Assembly: GCF_038443385.1 (NCBI RefSeq)
Contig: NZ_CP151726.1
Coordinates: 868,001 to 932,000, forward strand
Length of the DNA stretch: 64,000 bases
Direction: 5' to 3'
Origin: Stieleria varia
GTDB lineage: Bacteria; Planctomycetota; Planctomycetia; Pirellulales; Pirellulaceae
The notes under the pieces were generated by a model. The model was not told the origin of the DNA. It ran no database searches and was given only the letters and a program-made list of their open reading frames with translations. Shown here piece after piece: positions 50,001-57,493 of this stretch. The translations under genes and the position numbers were made by a program. Positions within the stretch are counted from its first letter, which is position 1. Every line of letters begins with the position of its first letter.

Positions 50001-50692
50001 TACGTGATCAGGCGCTGGCGGTCGCTGGCATGCTGAACCTCAAACATGGCGGCCCCAGCGTCAAGCCTCCCCAGCCGAGTGGACTTTGGTATGCGGTCGG
50101 CTACACACGCAGCAACACCGCGAATTTCATCGCCGATACCGATCCCGACAAGACGCAACGACGCAGTGTTTACATCTTTTGGAAACGCACCAGCGCGCCG
50201 CCGCAGATGTCAACTTTTGACGCGCCGAGCCGTGAGTCGTGCACCGCACGTCGTGAACGAACCAACACGCCCCTGCAAGCGTTGTTGTTGATGAACGAAA
50301 CACAGTACCTGCAAGCCGCCAAGCACTTGGCCACTCGAACGCTGAACAGCAAGGTGCCGCAGGATGCGTCCAACACTGTGGATTCCAACACTGTGGACAC
50401 AGCCTCAGTGGACACAGCCTCAGTGGACACAGCCTCAGTGGACACAGACGACGCGCGTTTGCGTTGGATGTTCCAAACCGTCACGATCCGGTCGCCATCG
50501 GACGCTGAACGGCACGAGTTGCGATCTCTGTTGGATGAGTTATTGGAACACTACCGCGATGATCCGGGGTCGGCGAAATCCTTGTTGGCGGTGGACGACA
50601 GCGAGGTCAGTGGCGACCCGGCGACGCACGCAGCATGGATGATCGTTGCCAGCACGCTGCTAAACATGGATGAGGTCGTTTCGACGCCGTAG
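47063..50692 (+). CDS. PSCyt1-PSCyt2-PSD1 (DUF1549/DUF1553) secreted cytochrome-type protein
   Basis: 1209 residues from the ATG at 47063, which gives a Sec signal peptide (MFSRLYLPCVVAILCAVTSI). Domains in order: planctomycete cytochrome-c domain with heme motif CFACH (about 50), PSCyt2/DUF1549 (NRSIRRMGLTANPTAD... about 150-350), a beta-sandwich/PA14-like middle (LLFGSDDGHVLYLNGKQVAV), and PSD1/DUF1553 (AVNRFWQNIFGTALVKTSEDFG through LLMNETQYLQAAKHLA). These multi-domain proteins are almost restricted to planctomycetes and relatives and are expected in the periplasm; substrates are unknown. A longer upstream open frame overlaps the preceding gene and is not used. A repeat tract lies near the C-terminus. 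Confidence 0.92.
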   Translation: MFSRLYLPCVVAILCAVTSIPVSGEESSDSAVDFSRDIRPILSDHCFACHGPDEHERQADLRLDTADGIQSVVSMGNAVDSELIERLLTDDPDVIMPPPKFNKPISDAQRKLLEEWVQSGATFQQHWSFVKPEKAQLPDEAVAPIDYFINRSIRRMGLTANPTADRNTLIRRACLDLTGLPPTQEQLAEFLADESPDAYEKLIDRLLASPAFGQHMGRYWLDLVRYADTHGLHLDNYREMWPYRDWVIDAINDNMPFDEFITTQLAGDLLPDATLAQKIASGYNRLNVTTSEGGSIYEEVFARNVIDRTDAFGTVFLGLTTGCSVCHDHKFDPIAQRDYYSLFAFFNSLDGQALDKNIKDPPPVIQVPSDQQLQLRDEYQTQLQQIRDEMKGPIASVDDAQRRWEESLGKSAGVASRPLKPDTVTSSADIEMEILDDGSFRVKQDAADRDTTTIVASIPSGAWSWLRLDALVDAPDQRVGLSTNGNVVLSEITIEARPSADAAWQPLKIEKAIANIEQSDGPFAVTHAIDGNRDEKTGWAAAGHQSTGPRDASFFVPALSDDPKLQTGDAQIRVALEYQSVHAKHQFRHVLLSLSDSEPAIPDSQRITFGPVHSVGPFPVEAPEPAYSRQFASQEKEFKADEVFSYRDRDYRWQLRGDLAPVKINELPKLAEEASVMIVHQTIDSPEKQNVKLLFGSDDGHVLYLNGKQVAVRRGAHKMQPLQQEYELELNKGSNRLYLKFVQHDGEARYSYAIRSPKAAVPESLKQLAAQPPAERTDVQNAALRRYYREALCAEPDWLALRDHESGLIKAQEKLESEIPTTLVWKETAQPREAKILLRGQYDQPGDVVPRATPTFLPPMPTDAPTDRLGLARWLCSPEHPLTARVAVNRFWQNIFGTALVKTSEDFGSQGEVPSHPGLLDFLAVDFQENGWDVKRLIKSIVMSETYRRTSTVNEHDLRIDPRNRYLARAARRRLDAEVLRDQALAVAGMLNLKHGGPSVKPPQPSGLWYAVGYTRSNTANFIADTDPDKTQRRSVYIFWKRTSAPPQMSTFDAPSRESCTARRERTNTPLQALLLMNETQYLQAAKHLATRTLNSKVPQDASNTVDSNTVDTASVDTASVDTASVDTDDARLRWMFQTVTIRSPSDAERHELRSLLDELLEHYRDDPGSAKSLLAVDDSEVSGDPATHAAWMIVASTLLNMDEVVSTP
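50371..50450 (+). repeat. In-frame 15-bp tandem repeat in the PSD1 gene
   Basis: Two units of caacactgtggaNNc are followed by about four of cagtggacacagcct (50391-50450), coding a Thr-Val-Asp / Ala-Ser-Val-Asp repeat near the PSD1 C-terminus. The unit is a multiple of three, so copy-number change would keep the frame. It looks like slippage-prone sequence. Confidence 0.85.
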
Positions 50693-50833
50693 CGACCGTC
50701 GCTCGATCTTCCAGATCGATAGCGTGCGCACCAATCCGCGTGGGAATTATCCAAGACGCTGCTCGATGCGGAGCGTCGCGTGGCGGTAGTTGCTATACTA
50801 GCCGTCCCAACCTCGCGCAAACGGTGGATCTCG

Positions 50834-53437
50834 ATGCGTCTCCTGTTACTCGCCTGCATTGCACTGACGATCGGCCTCTCCCAAGTCCGAGCTGAGGACC
50901 TGTCCGCAATCGATGGATTGATCGCACTCTACGAGTTTGACGAAGAACTTGGCGACAGCGAATCATCGATACGCGACACATCCGGCGTCGGGAGGGCGAT
51001 GGATTTACGCATCGGCCAGCCGAAACACGTTCAACGCGACCGGGGTTCGATCCGTATCAGTGGCGCCGCGTCGATTCTTTCTGACGGTCCGGCTCGCAAG
51101 CTCATTGATGCGGTCAAACGATCGGGTAAACTCACGATCGAGACTTGGTTGACAACGTCGGACATCAACCAAAAAGGTCCCGCGCGCATCGTTTCGCTTT
51201 CGTCCGACACCTCCAACCGAAACGTCACGCTCGGACAGGAGGGCGATCGCTACGATGTCCGCTTGCGATCGACCAAGACCAGCACCAACGGGTTGCCCTC
51301 GTTGTCGACGCCTGCAAAAAACGCCAAGCCAGCGATCACGCATGTTGTGTTCACACGAGCGGCATCGGGTGCGACGCAGTTGTTCGTCGATGGCACGCGA
51401 GTCTCACAGGGCAAGGCTCAAGGAGATCTATCCAATTGGTCATACGAGTATCGTTTGGCGTTGGGCGATGAGGTCTCCGGTGGACGACCCTGGCGAGGAA
51501 CCCTGTATCGTGTCGCGTTGTATCGACGTGCCTTATCCGGCACTGAGATCACGCGTTTACATGCTGCGGGTCACGAAGGCAAACTCGCCGATCCGATTTC
51601 ACCAGAACAGTTGGCGTTGCAGAGAAGCCAGCAGCACTTTGACACCAAGGTTGCGCCACTGTTGGCCGCACATTGTTTGGAATGTCATGATTCGGCCAAT
51701 GCCAAGGGCGACGTTGATTTGGCGCGACGCGAATCAGCGTTGGCAAAGATCGTCCCGGGCAAACCCTCTGAGAGTGAACTTTGGGCGTCGGTCAAGTCCG
51801 ATGAAATGCCTCACAATCGGGCACCGTTGACCGATGAGCAAAAGCAATCGCTTCGGCAATGGATCGACAACGGAGCCGTTTGGACGGTCGATTGGATCGA
51901 TCCGGCGATTTATGTCAACGAGACGGGCAAGTCCGAGAACTTTGTCCGCCGATTGACCGTCGACGAATACATCCGTTCGGTTCAAGCCGCCGTCGGTGTG
52001 GACATCAGTGACGCGGCGAGAACGACGCTGCCGCCGGATTTGAGGGCAGACGGTTTTCGAAACACCGCGTACAACTTGACCGTCGATCTTGGGCACGTCG
52101 AAGCCTACGCGGAGCTTGCCAAACAGATTGTTTCGCAAATGGACGTCGCCGCTTTCGCCAAGCGTTTCGGCGTCAAGCCTCGTTTGACCGACGACGACAT
52201 GCGAGGTTTGATCAGCAAGATGGCGCCTCAGGTTTTGCGAGCGGAATTGACCGATCACGAAATCGTCTTGTACCGCGGCATCTCGACCACCGTCGCTGCA
52301 TCAGGCGGCAACTACAACGACGCCGTCGCGGCAACCTTGCGAGCCATGTTGATGTCGCCGCGTTTTCTGTACCGGATCGAAAACCAAATCGGTGACGGTT
52401 CTCGCCAGCGATTGGACGCCAAGGCCTTGTCGATTCGACTCAGCTATATCCTGTGGGGCGCCCCGCCGGATGACGAGCTGCGTCGTGCCGCAGAATCGGG
52501 TGAGCTGTATGACACCGCAGGATTGAAAAGCCAAGTGCAGCGAATGATGGCCGATCCCCGCGCGGAACAGCGGTCACAGGATTTCATCACCCAATGGCTG
52601 AACATGGATCATCTGCGGTCACTTCGTCCCAGTCCCAATCACTTTCCCGATTGGAAAGCCGAGCTTGCCGACGACATGCGACGCGAAACATTGGCGTTTT
52701 TTGATCACGTCGTGTGGAAAGAAAAGCGACCGTTGACCGATTTGCTCAATGCACAAGTCACGTTCTTGACGCCTCGTTTGGCAAAACATTACGGGTTGGA
52801 ACCCAAATCCGATCCGTTTGCCGAATACGACCTTGGCGAAATTCCCGCCCGCGGCGGATTGCTGACGCAGGGCAGTGTTCTGACAATCGGTGGCGATGAT
52901 GCATCGATGGTGACACGAGGATTACTGGTGCTCAATCAACTGTTGCGTGGCGTCGTCAACGATCCACCGCCCTGTGTCGACACAACTCCTGTTCCCACTG
53001 CTGCGGGTCTGACTCAGCGTGTGATTGCGGAGCAGCGGATCGCAAACGAGTCCTGTGGCGGATGTCACAAACGATTCGAACCGCTTGCGTTTGGTTTAGA
53101 AAAATTCGACGGACTGGGCTCCTTTCACCAACGCGATGAACACGGCAATCCGCTACGAGAAGACGGCCAGATTCTCTTTCCCGGTTCCGCGCACTCCGTC
53201 GACTATCCTGATTCGGCCAAACTGATGGCGATGTTGGCTGAAAGTGATCGAGTGGCCGAGACGCTGGTTTGGAAACTCACCCAGTTCGCCGTCGGCCGTC
53301 CCCTTGTCGCAGCGGACGCGCAAACCGTCCGACAAATTCACCGCGACTCGCAGAAGTCCGGCGGTCGCTATCAAGACATCCTGACTGAGATCGTGTTGAG
53401 CGACTTGGTCACCCACATTCAAACCACTGCGGAGTAA
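50834..53437 (+). CDS. LamG plus cytochrome-c-type DUF1587/1592/1588/1585 secreted protein
   Basis: 867 residues from the ATG at 50834, where a signal peptide (MRLLLLACIALTIGLSQVRA) begins; upstream in-frame codons lack ATG. A LamG/concanavalin domain (about 40-250) precedes a planctomycete cytochrome-c domain (CLECH), then DUF1587-, DUF1592-, DUF1588- and DUF1585-type segments including a second heme-like motif CGGCH and LVWKLTQFAVGRPLVAAD. Proteins of this type are normally encoded next to a DUF1552 gene, as here (3-base gap). A periplasmic oxidoreductase role in polysaccharide use is often suggested but not shown by the sequence. Confidence 0.92.
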   Translation: MRLLLLACIALTIGLSQVRAEDLSAIDGLIALYEFDEELGDSESSIRDTSGVGRAMDLRIGQPKHVQRDRGSIRISGAASILSDGPARKLIDAVKRSGKLTIETWLTTSDINQKGPARIVSLSSDTSNRNVTLGQEGDRYDVRLRSTKTSTNGLPSLSTPAKNAKPAITHVVFTRAASGATQLFVDGTRVSQGKAQGDLSNWSYEYRLALGDEVSGGRPWRGTLYRVALYRRALSGTEITRLHAAGHEGKLADPISPEQLALQRSQQHFDTKVAPLLAAHCLECHDSANAKGDVDLARRESALAKIVPGKPSESELWASVKSDEMPHNRAPLTDEQKQSLRQWIDNGAVWTVDWIDPAIYVNETGKSENFVRRLTVDEYIRSVQAAVGVDISDAARTTLPPDLRADGFRNTAYNLTVDLGHVEAYAELAKQIVSQMDVAAFAKRFGVKPRLTDDDMRGLISKMAPQVLRAELTDHEIVLYRGISTTVAASGGNYNDAVAATLRAMLMSPRFLYRIENQIGDGSRQRLDAKALSIRLSYILWGAPPDDELRRAAESGELYDTAGLKSQVQRMMADPRAEQRSQDFITQWLNMDHLRSLRPSPNHFPDWKAELADDMRRETLAFFDHVVWKEKRPLTDLLNAQVTFLTPRLAKHYGLEPKSDPFAEYDLGEIPARGGLLTQGSVLTIGGDDASMVTRGLLVLNQLLRGVVNDPPPCVDTTPVPTAAGLTQRVIAEQRIANESCGGCHKRFEPLAFGLEKFDGLGSFHQRDEHGNPLREDGQILFPGSAHSVDYPDSAKLMAMLAESDRVAETLVWKLTQFAVGRPLVAADAQTVRQIHRDSQKSGGRYQDILTEIVLSDLVTHIQTTAE

Positions 53438-53440
53438 GCG

Positions 53441-54901
53441 ATGACGCGACGATTCCATCCCGATGCTTCGACGCATGCCGCTGGCGCCAATGGCAAACAG
53501 CCGACCGTCAGTCGGCGGACGCTGCTGCGTGGCCTTGGCGCGGTCACGATCGGGCTGCCGTTGTTGGAGGAAATGATGGTTTCCTCCGCATTGGCCTCAC
53601 CCGCTGCCGATGTCCCGACCAGGGCGTTCAATGTCTTCTTTGGTTTGGGTATCCCCGCGCCGCTGCAGGAGGAGGTGCTCGACGGTGTCCTGGAGCCGCT
53701 TAAACCGCTGGCCGATAAACTGCTGATCATGCGCGGCGTCGACCAAACCCGGGCCGACGAATCGGGAATCAATGCGCACTTTGACGGTGCCTCCGCTGCG
53801 TTCACGGCCGAGCCACCTGACGGCGAAGCCAAAGCGGGCGGTCCGTCGTTGGATCAAGTGATCCGTCGCGAACAACACCCCGACGGAATGCCACCGGGAA
53901 TGGTACCGACACTTGTAGCGGGAACATTCTTTCGACGCAGTCGTGTCAGTCGCTACGTCCACAGCTACAACCCCGACGGCACCGTCGCGGCGACCATGCA
54001 GGAAAAACCACGCGACGTGTTCGAACGTGTGTTCGGCACCGTTGATCAAAGCCAAGGCGCTGACCAGCGGCGGATCGATCGCAGCGTCTTGGACAGCGTC
54101 GTCGAACAGTACAAGTTCTACACCGGAGCGAATTCACCGCTGGGAGCTGCATCGCGTGGCCGTGTGGCGGACCACTTGGAACGCATCCGCGAGTATGAGA
54201 CTCGGGCGTTCGCCAGCCAGTCGCATGATCCCCGCGCGCCGCAACTGCCAGCCCCCAGCGAACTTCGGCATGGCGGAGCCGCTGACCCGGGCGGCGAAGG
54301 CATCGACATGCACATCGACGATCTTTCTCGCGAGTGGCGATTGATGGCCGACTTGTATGCTTTGGCTATTCAAATGGACCGCGTCCGATTCGGCTCGCTC
54401 ACTTTTCTCGCCGCCGGCGAACGATTGCGAATGACCGGCCAGTACAAGTACAACGAGCGCCTCGTGTACGAGTTCAACGACGAAAAGGAACTCGGCAAAT
54501 CCGGATCCGCCGGATGCTCACACGAATGGTGGCACCAATTCAATCCCGGTAAACAGAACGTGCAGTTACGTGCTCACGCCCACATGAAAATGCGAGAGGT
54601 CGCGTATTTCTTGAAACGCCTGGACGAGACCGTCGAAGGCAACGGCAAGACCATCCTTGAAAACAGTTGCCTCACGATCAGCACCGAATCGGGCGATGGA
54701 CGTCACAATGATGTCAAACGTGAACTTTCCGGTGTTTTTCATGCGATCACGCCCGCCAATGGCCGATTCAAAACCGGAATCGTCGACGTCGGGTGTGAAG
54801 GACTCGACGTGTACAACACGATGCTGGCGGCAATGGGCAGCAAGCGACAATTGGGACCAGCTAAACGTCAAGGCAAATCGGTCGACGCAATCCGTGCGTA
54901 G
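53441..54901 (+). CDS. Tat-exported DUF1552 protein
   Basis: 486 residues. A twin-arginine signal (SRRTLLRGLGAVTIGLPLLEE, residues about 23-43) shows export of a folded protein. The rest matches DUF1552, which resembles the DUF1501/alkaline-phosphatase-like planctomycete families: LIMRGVDQTRADESGINAHFDGAS, GPSLDQVI, SVVEQYKFYT and SGDGRHNDVKRELSG. It starts 3 bases after the DUF1592 gene and is certainly co-transcribed with it; such pairs are a standard planctomycete arrangement. Enzymatic role unknown. Confidence 0.92.
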   Translation: MTRRFHPDASTHAAGANGKQPTVSRRTLLRGLGAVTIGLPLLEEMMVSSALASPAADVPTRAFNVFFGLGIPAPLQEEVLDGVLEPLKPLADKLLIMRGVDQTRADESGINAHFDGASAAFTAEPPDGEAKAGGPSLDQVIRREQHPDGMPPGMVPTLVAGTFFRRSRVSRYVHSYNPDGTVAATMQEKPRDVFERVFGTVDQSQGADQRRIDRSVLDSVVEQYKFYTGANSPLGAASRGRVADHLERIREYETRAFASQSHDPRAPQLPAPSELRHGGAADPGGEGIDMHIDDLSREWRLMADLYALAIQMDRVRFGSLTFLAAGERLRMTGQYKYNERLVYEFNDEKELGKSGSAGCSHEWWHQFNPGKQNVQLRAHAHMKMREVAYFLKRLDETVEGNGKTILENSCLTISTESGDGRHNDVKRELSGVFHAITPANGRFKTGIVDVGCEGLDVYNTMLAAMGSKRQLGPAKRQGKSVDAIRA

Positions 54902-54924
54902 AACCAGCAGGCAGCGGGGCCAGA

Positions 54925-56103
54925 ATGAGTATTGAATCGGATTCAAATCGCGAGCAAATCAGCGAACCATTTAGCGAACCATTTAGCGAACGGGCATCCA
55001 CACTCCAGGACGGCATTGCACTGTGTCTCTCCGGCGGTGGGTACCGCGCGATGCTGTTCCACGTCGGGGCGTTGCTGCGTCTGAATGAACTCGGCATCCT
55101 GAAACAGATCGATTTGATCTCCAGTGTTTCAGGCGGATCGATCACTGCCGGCGTGTTGGGAATGAACTGGAGCAAGCTGGCCTTTGATTGTCATGGTCGC
55201 GCAACCGGCATGGAGCGGCTGCTTGTCGAGCCGATCATGCGATTGGCAAGTACGACCATTGATCGCCGTGCGATTTTGCTGGGTCTGTCGTTTCGAGCCA
55301 GCGTTTCCGTACGTATCGCGCGGTGTTATCGGTCGCTGTTCGGGCAGTCGACCTTGCAAGACCTGCCCGATGAATCCATCGCGCCGCGATTTGTGATCAA
55401 TGCCACCAGCGTTCAAACCGGCTCCCTGGTGAGAATGTCACGCAGCTACCTGGCCGACTATCGCGTCGGGTTGATACACCATCCCGACGTGCTGTTGTCT
55501 CAAGCCGTCGGCGCGTCGTCTGCGTTTCCGCCGTTTCTGTCGCCTGCCACGATCGAGTTGAATCCAGAAGACTTTGATCCCGGCACCGCCGGAGATCTGT
55601 TTTGCCCACCGTTCAATCAACGGATGGTGTTGACCGATGGCGGTGTCTACGACAATTTGGGCTTGGAGACCGCGTGGAAGAACTACAGCACCGTGTTGGT
55701 CAGTGATGGAGGTGGCAAGATGCAACCTCACGAGCGACCCGCCGCGAACTGGGCGTTCCACTCCAAACGCATCTTGGACGTGATCGACAATCAAGTCCGT
55801 AGTTTACGTAAACGACAGTTGCTCGACTCATACCGCTCGTGTCAACGCGAGGGAACGTACTGGGGCATCGGTTCCAACACACACAACGAACGATTGCCCG
55901 ATGCGTTGCCCGCGCCAGACGATTTGACCGTAGCGATCGCAGCAACACCGACGCGTTTGAAAAAGCTGCCAGAGTCACACCAACAGCGCATCATCAACTG
56001 GGGCTACGCGGCGAGCGACGCAGCGATACGATCACGGGTGAGCGAGCGAGTCGCCGACGACTCGCCGCCGCCGCGGTTCCCTTACGCCATCGGGCTGGGA
56101 TGA
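54925..56103 (+). CDS. Patatin-like phospholipase
   Basis: 392 residues. The oxyanion hole is GGGYRAMLFHVGAL, the nucleophile serine lies in SSVSGGSITAG (a cytosolic-PLA2-like GXSGGS form) and the catalytic Asp in LTDGGVYDNLG, giving the Ser-Asp dyad of patatins. No signal peptide is visible; the first 24 residues contain a short SEPFSEPFSE duplication made by a 12-bp tandem repeat at 54961-54984. The gene follows the DUF1552 gene by 23 bases. Predicted to hydrolyse acyl esters of lipids; a regulator or substrate is not visible. Confidence 0.9.
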   Translation: MSIESDSNREQISEPFSEPFSERASTLQDGIALCLSGGGYRAMLFHVGALLRLNELGILKQIDLISSVSGGSITAGVLGMNWSKLAFDCHGRATGMERLLVEPIMRLASTTIDRRAILLGLSFRASVSVRIARCYRSLFGQSTLQDLPDESIAPRFVINATSVQTGSLVRMSRSYLADYRVGLIHHPDVLLSQAVGASSAFPPFLSPATIELNPEDFDPGTAGDLFCPPFNQRMVLTDGGVYDNLGLETAWKNYSTVLVSDGGGKMQPHERPAANWAFHSKRILDVIDNQVRSLRKRQLLDSYRSCQREGTYWGIGSNTHNERLPDALPAPDDLTVAIAATPTRLKKLPESHQQRIINWGYAASDAAIRSRVSERVADDSPPPRFPYAIGLG

Positions 56104-56107
56104 GTCA

Positions 56108-56287
56108 TCAACCGCGTCCGCCTTCGCAGCACGTTTCGCAGATGCGATGGCATTGGGTGCACTGCAATTTTCCGCGAATGTCGATCATCGCTCCGCCACA
56201 AACCGGGCAACCCGGTCGCGATGGCGACGACGAGGGAGACGACGATCTCGAATCACATTGGTTATTGAGTTCTTTCGTGATGTCCAT
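56108..56287 (-). CDS. Small zinc-ribbon protein (59 residues)
   Basis: A short frame on the minus strand from the ATG at 56287 to TGA at 56108-56110. A Ser-rich N-terminus (DSRSSSPSSSPSRPG) leads to CPVCGGAMIDIRGKLQCTQC, then HRICETCCEGG. Four CxxC-type pairs in 33 residues form a probable zinc ribbon. The Cys spacing and the GGAMIDIRGKLQC phrase make a chance frame unlikely, and a Cys-free reading on the other strand has no comparable pattern. It lies tail-to-tail with the patatin gene, 4 bases apart. Role unknown; small zinc ribbons usually bind nucleic acids or proteins. Confidence 0.8.
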   Translation of the reverse strand: MDITKELNNQCDSRSSSPSSSPSRPGCPVCGGAMIDIRGKLQCTQCHRICETCCEGGRG

Positions 56288-56363
56288 TGCTGTTCATTGA
56301 TGACCGCGGCTTCTGCTTAAAACACCAGCTGAGGAACGATGATCCATTTCATGACGCATTTGG

Positions 56364-56414
56364 TAATGGGATTCGCCAGAATTCCTTTCGCACAAGATTT
56401 CTGGCGAAATCCAC
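56364..56414. repeat. 51-bp dispersed palindrome, family B, copy 2
   Basis: Same 24-base and 19-base arms as at 46950-47000, with a different 8-base centre. It sits between the zinc-ribbon gene and the CsaA fusion, 25 bases after the latter's stop codon, where it could also help end that transcript. Confidence 0.95.
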
Positions 56415-56439
56415 GACGCCATCTATTGGTAATGCGTTC

Positions 56440-57231
56440 CTAGGCAAGTTTCGCACCGTTGGGAACGGCGCTGTCCGGCACCGCCAATATGACCGATCCG
56501 TCTTTTCGATAGAACCCGACGATCAAGAACTGCGAATGGAAATTCCCGATCTGCTTTGGCGGGATGTTCACGACGCCGATGATTTGTCGTCCGAGCAATT
56601 CATCCATTGTATAGTTCTCGGTGATTTGAGCACTCGTGCGTTTGATGCCGAGTTCGCCGCCAAAGTCGACCGTTACCTGGTAGGCCGGTTTGCGTGCCTT
56701 TGGGAAGGGATCGACAGCCGTGATGGTGCCCGCACGCATGTCGACGTTTTCAAATGCTTGCCATCCGGTGACACCGGTTTGCATTCCCAACTCTGCCAAG
56801 CACAACGCGATCACTTCTTCGACGCGACGCTCTCGCGTTTCGACTTTTTTCACCGCCGAAACCTTTAGGCATTGAGCACGTCGTTTGCCGGCTGTCCACG
56901 TTTCCCAAATCGACATCGCTGATTCGTTCGCTTCCAAAGCAAACTGCAACTCCGTCGGCACGGCAACCGATTCGCTGTCCGCGACATCGAAACTGACGCT
57001 TGCCATATCGCCCGGCGAGATCCCGCACTGCTTTTGCAGTTTCTTTGACACCATGAAACACCACTTCCCCTTGTCCGGCATCAATCCGCATTCCATCGGG
57101 ACACCATTGATCTCACCATCGATCCGCAATCGCTTGGACTTGCTAAAGTCCAATTGCGCGGCGATGTCTTTGGGCAAGTAAACCAGCGTGTCGCTGATCT
57201 TGACACGGAAGTTGTAGGGATAGTCACTCAT
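56440..57231 (-). CDS. DUF1905-OmdA-CsaA fusion protein
   Basis: 263 residues from the ATG at 57231 (MSDYPYNFRVKISDTLV); an upstream in-frame start at 57285 is less likely. Residues about 1-95 resemble DUF1905 (YLPKDIAAQLDF, MECGLMPDKGKWCFMVSKKL). About 100-145 match the YdeI/OmdA helix motif (WETWTAGKRRAQ, KKVETRERRVEEVI). About 155-263 match CsaA, a tRNA-binding/chaperone OB-fold (ENVDMRAGTITAVDPFPKARKPAY, IKRTSAQITENYT, NIPPKQIGNFHSQFLIVGF). Stand-alone CsaA is about 110 residues, so this is a real domain fusion. Cytoplasmic. It is divergent from the RTX gene across a 262-base gap. Confidence 0.88.
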   Translation of the reverse strand: MSDYPYNFRVKISDTLVYLPKDIAAQLDFSKSKRLRIDGEINGVPMECGLMPDKGKWCFMVSKKLQKQCGISPGDMASVSFDVADSESVAVPTELQFALEANESAMSIWETWTAGKRRAQCLKVSAVKKVETRERRVEEVIALCLAELGMQTGVTGWQAFENVDMRAGTITAVDPFPKARKPAYQVTVDFGGELGIKRTSAQITENYTMDELLGRQIIGVVNIPPKQIGNFHSQFLIVGFYRKDGSVILAVPDSAVPNGAKLA

Positions 57232-57493
57232 GGAAATGCTGTAGCTGGCACCAAGAAGAGGGTCACGAGGGCGGCATTCTCGCACATGCTGTCAACCATT
57301 GCGATGCCTTGTTCAGAGCGTGAAATCATTGAATCCGACATCAAATTCGACCTCACACGGGAAATCCCGTTGCTCAATTTCATCCTCGTGGAGAAGTGTT
57401 TTCTGTGTAACACCGTACCGAGTTTCTCGCTTCGCCTGACAACGGAAGATCACTCACATTTCAAAGTTGACTCGCCAAGCACAGGGGAAATCA

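Noticed and set aside
50701-50833. Short hairpin cgatct-tcc-agatcg as terminator after the PSD1 gene
   Set aside because: Stem is only about 6 pairs with no T-run on either side.
55839-56300. 153-codon plus-strand frame over the patatin end
   Set aside because: Mostly a shadow of the patatin gene; over 56108-56287 the minus-strand zinc-ribbon frame has far stronger protein-like pattern.
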